From CAZART01 sp964487555 (GTDB lineage Bacteria > Bacteroidota > Rhodothermia > Rhodothermales > VXPQ01): a stretch of DNA of 9,031 bases. The DNA is taken from NCBI GenBank assembly GCA_964487555.1, contig CAZART010000166.1:1-9031 (forward strand), read 5' to 3'. Both the position numbers and the translations under genes were made by a program. Each line of letters opens with the position of its first letter. Position 1 is the first letter of the stretch. Shown here piece after piece: positions 6,641 through 9,031 of the stretch. The notes under the pieces are model-generated. The model was not told the origin of the DNA, did no database searches, and saw nothing but the letters and a program-made list of their open reading frames with translations.

Positions 6641-6755
6641 GGAGCCGGCCGACGCGGCGATTAGTACTGTCGTCGTCCATGCTCCCTTTCCGAAATGTCC
6701 GCGCGAGTACGTATGTTCGCGACTGCAACCGCTGATTTCGACGACGCCTGAAAAT

Positions 6756-7517
6756 ATGAGACTCCAGGGACGGGCTGCAATCATCACCGGCGCCGCCTCG
6801 GGCATCGGCCGCGCCGCGGCCCGCGTCTTCGCGCGTGAAGGTGCGCGTCTGATGCTCGCCGATCTTGCCGAGGAAGACGGCCTCCGGATTGCCGAGGAGA
6901 TCCGTCAAAGCGGCGGTTCGGCCGAGTTCATCCGCACCGACGTGGCCGTTCGCGCAGAAAACGAGCGCCTCATCGACGCCTGCGTCGACATGCACGGCGG
7001 CCTCGACATCCTCTTCTGCAACGCCGGCGTCGCACTCCCCAAGAAGCTCGTCGATACATCCGATGAGGAAATCGAACTGCTTCTTGAAGTGAACGTCAAA
7101 GCGCTCATGTACGCGAGCCGCCACGCCGTTCCGATCATGATGAAGCAGCGTCGCGGCAATATCCTGTTCAACGCGAGCAAGACGGGGCTTGCCGCGCAAA
7201 GAGATTCGCCGGTGTACTGCGCCACGAAAGCCGCGGCCATCCAGCTCGCGCGCGCCCTGGCGCTCGACTACGCCACGCACGGCATTCGCGTGAACGCCCT
7301 CTGCCCGGGTATCGTCGACACGCCCATGCTGCGTGACGTCGTCCAGAAGGCCGCCGATCCGGACGGCCTCTGGAAGGAGATTTCCGCTGCGCAGCCGATA
7401 GGCCGGCTCGCCACGCCGGAGGAAATCGCCGACGCCGCGTTGTGGCTCGTATCGGATGAAGCGCGATTCGTGACGGGAGTGGCGCTGCCGGTCGACGGCG
7501 GATTTACGGCGATGTGA
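6756..7517 (+). CDS. Short-chain dehydrogenase, candidate L-fucose dehydrogenase
   Basis: Classical SDR of 253 aa with TGAASGIG at 11-18, Asp36 at the end of beta-2 (NAD preference), Asp62, CNAG at 88-91 and Asn113. The catalytic triad is Ser141, Tyr154 and Lys158 (YCATK), with the expected 13-residue Ser-Tyr spacing. PGIVDTP at 184-190 and a C-terminal TGVALPVDGG complete the fold. It probably oxidises L-fucose to L-fuconolactone or the 2-keto-3-deoxy acid two steps later; the other SDR in the cluster would take the remaining step. Assignment to L-fucose is tentative and rests on its position upstream of the fuconate dehydratase. The ATG at 6756-6758 places the Rossmann strand directly at the N-terminus, as in most SDRs. 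No Shine-Dalgarno is evident. It is the first gene of the plus-strand unit, 137 bp before fucD. Confidence 0.87.
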   Translation: MRLQGRAAIITGAASGIGRAAARVFAREGARLMLADLAEEDGLRIAEEIRQSGGSAEFIRTDVAVRAENERLIDACVDMHGGLDILFCNAGVALPKKLVDTSDEEIELLLEVNVKALMYASRHAVPIMMKQRRGNILFNASKTGLAAQRDSPVYCATKAAAIQLARALALDYATHGIRVNALCPGIVDTPMLRDVVQKAADPDGLWKEISAAQPIGRLATPEEIADAALWLVSDEARFVTGVALPVDGGFTAM

Positions 7518-7521
7518 AGGC

Positions 7522-7640
7522 GTTCGTCGTTCCTGGTTCTTGGAGGCGAAACCGCGAAGAATGGCGAACAAACGAACAGCCACAAACGGCGAGCGAACCA
7601 CGGACGGCGAAAGCGGAACGAAGAACGAAGAACGAAGAAG
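7522..7640. repeat. Degenerate heptanucleotide array with inverted arms in the fucD leader
   Basis: The left arm has three GTTCNNN units with exact 7-nt period (7522-7542). The right arm contains three perfect GAACGAA units (7616-7636), preceded by degenerate units in the same 7-nt register back to about 7589. Reverse-complementing 7616-7634 matches 7521-7539 at 16 of 19 positions, so the arms can pair. The tract fills most of the 137-bp gap between the SDR and fucD. It is also the reason the fucD frame stays open upstream, back to an ATG overlapping the SDR stop (ATGTGA at 7514). Confidence 0.7.
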
Positions 7641-7654
7641 TACGCAAGAACACA

Positions 7655-8953
7655 ATGTCTATACAGATTACTGAAGTCGCAGTCAGAGACATCCGGTTTC
7701 CGACGTCGCGGTCGCTGGACGGGTCGGATGCGGTGAATGTGGATCCGGATTATTCGGCGACGTACGTCACCCTTCGGACGAATGTCGAAGGACTGGAGGG
7801 GGACGGAATCACGTTCACCTGCGGGCGCGGCAATGAGATCGTCGTGGCGGCCGTGCACTCCTTCGCGCCGCTGATCCGGGGGCTAACGGTCGAGGAAATT
7901 CGCGAGGACATGGTCGGATTCTGGCGGCGGCTGACGTCGGATAGCCAGCTGCGGTGGCTCGGACCCGAAAAGGGCGTCATCCACCTCGCCACGGCCGCCA
8001 TTGTCAATGCCGTCTGGGACCTTATCGCGAAGATCGAGGGCAAGCCTCTCTGGAAGGTGCTCGCGGATATGTCCCCGGAGGAGATCGTCTCCTGCGTCGA
8101 TTTCCGCTACATCACCGACGCCATCACGCCGGACGAAGCCCTCGACCTGCTCCGCCGCCTCGCCCCCTCCCGCCCCGAACGCGTGGAAGATCTGCGCAAT
8201 AACGGATATCCAGCCTACACGACGAGCGCAGGGTGGCTGGGGTATTCGGATGAGAAAATTCGCAGGCTCTGCCGGGAGGGAATCGCGCAGGGATGGACGC
8301 ACTTCAAGCAGAAAGTCGGCGCCAGTCTCGAGGACGACCGGCGCCGGGCCGGGATCATTCGGGAGGAGATCGGCGAAGAGGGCGTCCTCATGATGGATGC
8401 CAACCAGTACTGGGACGTGGGAACGGCGATCGACCACATGAACCGGCTTCGCGATTTCAACCCCTACTGGATCGAGGAGCCGACGAGCCCCGACGACATT
8501 CTCGGCCATGCCGCGATCGCCCGCGCTCTCAATCCGATCAAAGTCGCCACCGGCGAGCACGCCCAGAACCGCGTCATCTTCAAACAGCTCATCCTGGCGA
8601 ACGCCATCGGAATCTGCCAGATCGACAGCGCCCGCCTCGGCGGCGTGAACGAAGTGATCGCCGTTCTGCTGATGGCGGCCAAATACGGCGTGCCGGTCTG
8701 TCCGCACGCCGGCGGCGTCGGCCTCTGCGAATACGTGCAGCACCTCTCCATCTTCGATTACGTCTGCGTGAGCGGCAGCCTGGAGAACCGCGTGATCGAA
8801 TACGTCGATCATCTCCACGAGCACTTCGTGAATCCGTGCGAGGTCTCCGATGCGTGTTATCGGCTGCCGGAGGCCCCGGGGTACAGCATCACGATGCACG
8901 AAGCATCGCTCGCGGAGCACTCGTACCCCGGCGGACGGGCCTGGCAAGTTTAG
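7655..8953 (+). CDS. fucD: L-fuconate dehydratase (enolase superfamily)
   Basis: Dehydrates L-fuconate to 2-keto-3-deoxy-L-fuconate with Mg2+. The 432-aa protein is very close along its whole length to the FucD/ENOSF1 family: RDIRFPTS at 11-18, DPDYSATYV at 30-38, QLRWLGPEKGV at 98-108, CVDFRYITD at 147-155, YPAYTTS at 185-191, EEPTSPDDILGHA at 274-286 and SLENRVIEYVDHLHEHF at 375-391. The KxK pair is Lys218 and Lys220, the metal ligands are Asp248, Glu274 and Glu301, and the catalytic His351 is in CPHAGGVGLCE. These positions agree with those I recall for the Xanthomonas enzyme. The ATG at 7655 gives a start like the family's; an in-frame ATG at 7514 would add 47 residues of repeat-encoded charged sequence and is rejected. 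It is preceded by no clear Shine-Dalgarno, only A/G-rich repeat. It is the second gene of the plus-strand unit. Confidence 0.95.
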   Translation: MSIQITEVAVRDIRFPTSRSLDGSDAVNVDPDYSATYVTLRTNVEGLEGDGITFTCGRGNEIVVAAVHSFAPLIRGLTVEEIREDMVGFWRRLTSDSQLRWLGPEKGVIHLATAAIVNAVWDLIAKIEGKPLWKVLADMSPEEIVSCVDFRYITDAITPDEALDLLRRLAPSRPERVEDLRNNGYPAYTTSAGWLGYSDEKIRRLCREGIAQGWTHFKQKVGASLEDDRRRAGIIREEIGEEGVLMMDANQYWDVGTAIDHMNRLRDFNPYWIEEPTSPDDILGHAAIARALNPIKVATGEHAQNRVIFKQLILANAIGICQIDSARLGGVNEVIAVLLMAAKYGVPVCPHAGGVGLCEYVQHLSIFDYVCVSGSLENRVIEYVDHLHEHFVNPCEVSDACYRLPEAPGYSITMHEASLAEHSYPGGRAWQV

Positions 8954-8998
8954 CAGCAGCGATCCACATGGCCGCGGCACGAAAGGGGCGCCGGCGGG

Positions 8999-9031
8999 TC
9001 ACTTCACGAGCAGCAGCGTCCTGCTGACGCG
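8999..9031 (-). CDS. Possible C-terminal end of a T9SS-sorted protein (rest outside window)
   Basis: Read on the minus strand, the last ten codons before TGA (8999-9001) give RVSRTLLLVK. Proteins exported by the type IX secretion system of Bacteroidota end in a C-terminal sorting domain whose final strand is often of this form: small or basic residues, three or four aliphatic residues, then Lys or Arg at the end. The gene would converge on fucD with a 45-bp gap, a normal arrangement. With only ten residues the call is weak, and other frames through this stretch are also open. Confidence 0.35.
   Translation of the reverse strand, partial: RVSRTLLLVK

Larger units (their letters stand above)
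6543..6755. promoter_or_regulatory. Shared divergent promoter region of the sugar-acid genes
   Basis: This 213-bp gap separates the two SDR genes, which point away from each other, so both transcription units must start in or near it. It contains a two-copy 35-bp-period repeat (6573-6640) and a 12-bp perfect palindrome (6607-6618), both nearer the minus-strand gene. I see no convincing sigma-70 hexamer pair for either direction. Control by a regulator encoded elsewhere is inferred from the layout. Confidence 0.6.

Noticed and set aside
6576..7655. Long minus-strand open frame opposite the plus-strand SDR
   Set aside because: It is antisense to a clear SDR with all catalytic residues; the translation is low-information and Arg-rich and begins in the heptad repeat.
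7883..8980. Long minus-strand open frame opposite fucD
   Set aside because: It is antisense to a full-length, highly conserved enolase-superfamily gene and has no motif of its own.
9011..9026. CAGCAG/CTGCTG hairpin with a 4-nt loop at the right edge
   Set aside because: It could serve as a terminator stem for fucD but has no T-tract, lies inside the possible convergent coding end, and is cut by the window edge.

Overview
The window is GC-rich, densely coded and chromosomal in character. Several features point to the Bacteroidota/Rhodothermota side of the bacteria: a short (244 aa) DapB, a fused aspartokinase-homoserine dehydrogenase, weak or absent Shine-Dalgarno sequences, a bacteroidete-style L-fucose oxidation cluster, and a possible type IX secretion (T9SS) tail at the right edge. 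This placement is inference; there is no rRNA or other phylogenetic marker.

Left edge (1-406): the C-terminal part of a response-regulator receiver domain (+) faces dapA (-). Between them lies a roughly 170-bp nested imperfect palindrome whose left end contains the regulator's stop codon. The receiver appears to carry Asn where the phospho-accepting Asp is expected.

Aspartate-family block (407-4694, all on -, transcribed thrA, dapB, dapA): ThrA is a bifunctional aspartokinase-homoserine dehydrogenase. DapA makes HTPA from aspartate semialdehyde and pyruvate, and DapB reduces it. The block therefore contains the entry kinase, the threonine/methionine branch enzyme and the first two lysine/diaminopimelate enzymes. 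Aspartate-semialdehyde dehydrogenase (asd) is not here.

Sugar-acid block (4857-8953): two genes on - (an SDR, then an FAH-family hydrolase) and two on + (an SDR, then L-fuconate dehydratase) diverge from a 213-bp region with a 35-bp-period tandem repeat and a 12-bp palindrome. The dehydratase is recognised with confidence. Together the four fit the non-phosphorylating route: L-fucose to L-fuconate, to 2-keto-3-deoxy-L-fuconate, to 2,4-diketo-3-deoxy-L-fuconate, to pyruvate plus L-lactate. A lactonase, a transporter and a regulator are not in the window. The FAH gene is on the same strand as thrA, separated by 162 bp that begins with a strong G-quadruplex motif.

Right edge (8954-9031): a short spacer, then what may be the last codons of a convergent gene with a T9SS-like C-terminus.

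Non-coding structure is the less ordinary part of the window: the palindrome at 231-401, the G-quadruplex at 4831-4857, the tandem repeat at 6573-6640, and 7-nt-period GAAC/GTTC arrays just upstream of both thrA and fucD. I found no transposase, CRISPR array, tRNA, rRNA, defence gene or clearly new multi-gene system. The enzymes are known families, and the novelty candidates are the repeats and the altered receiver domain.
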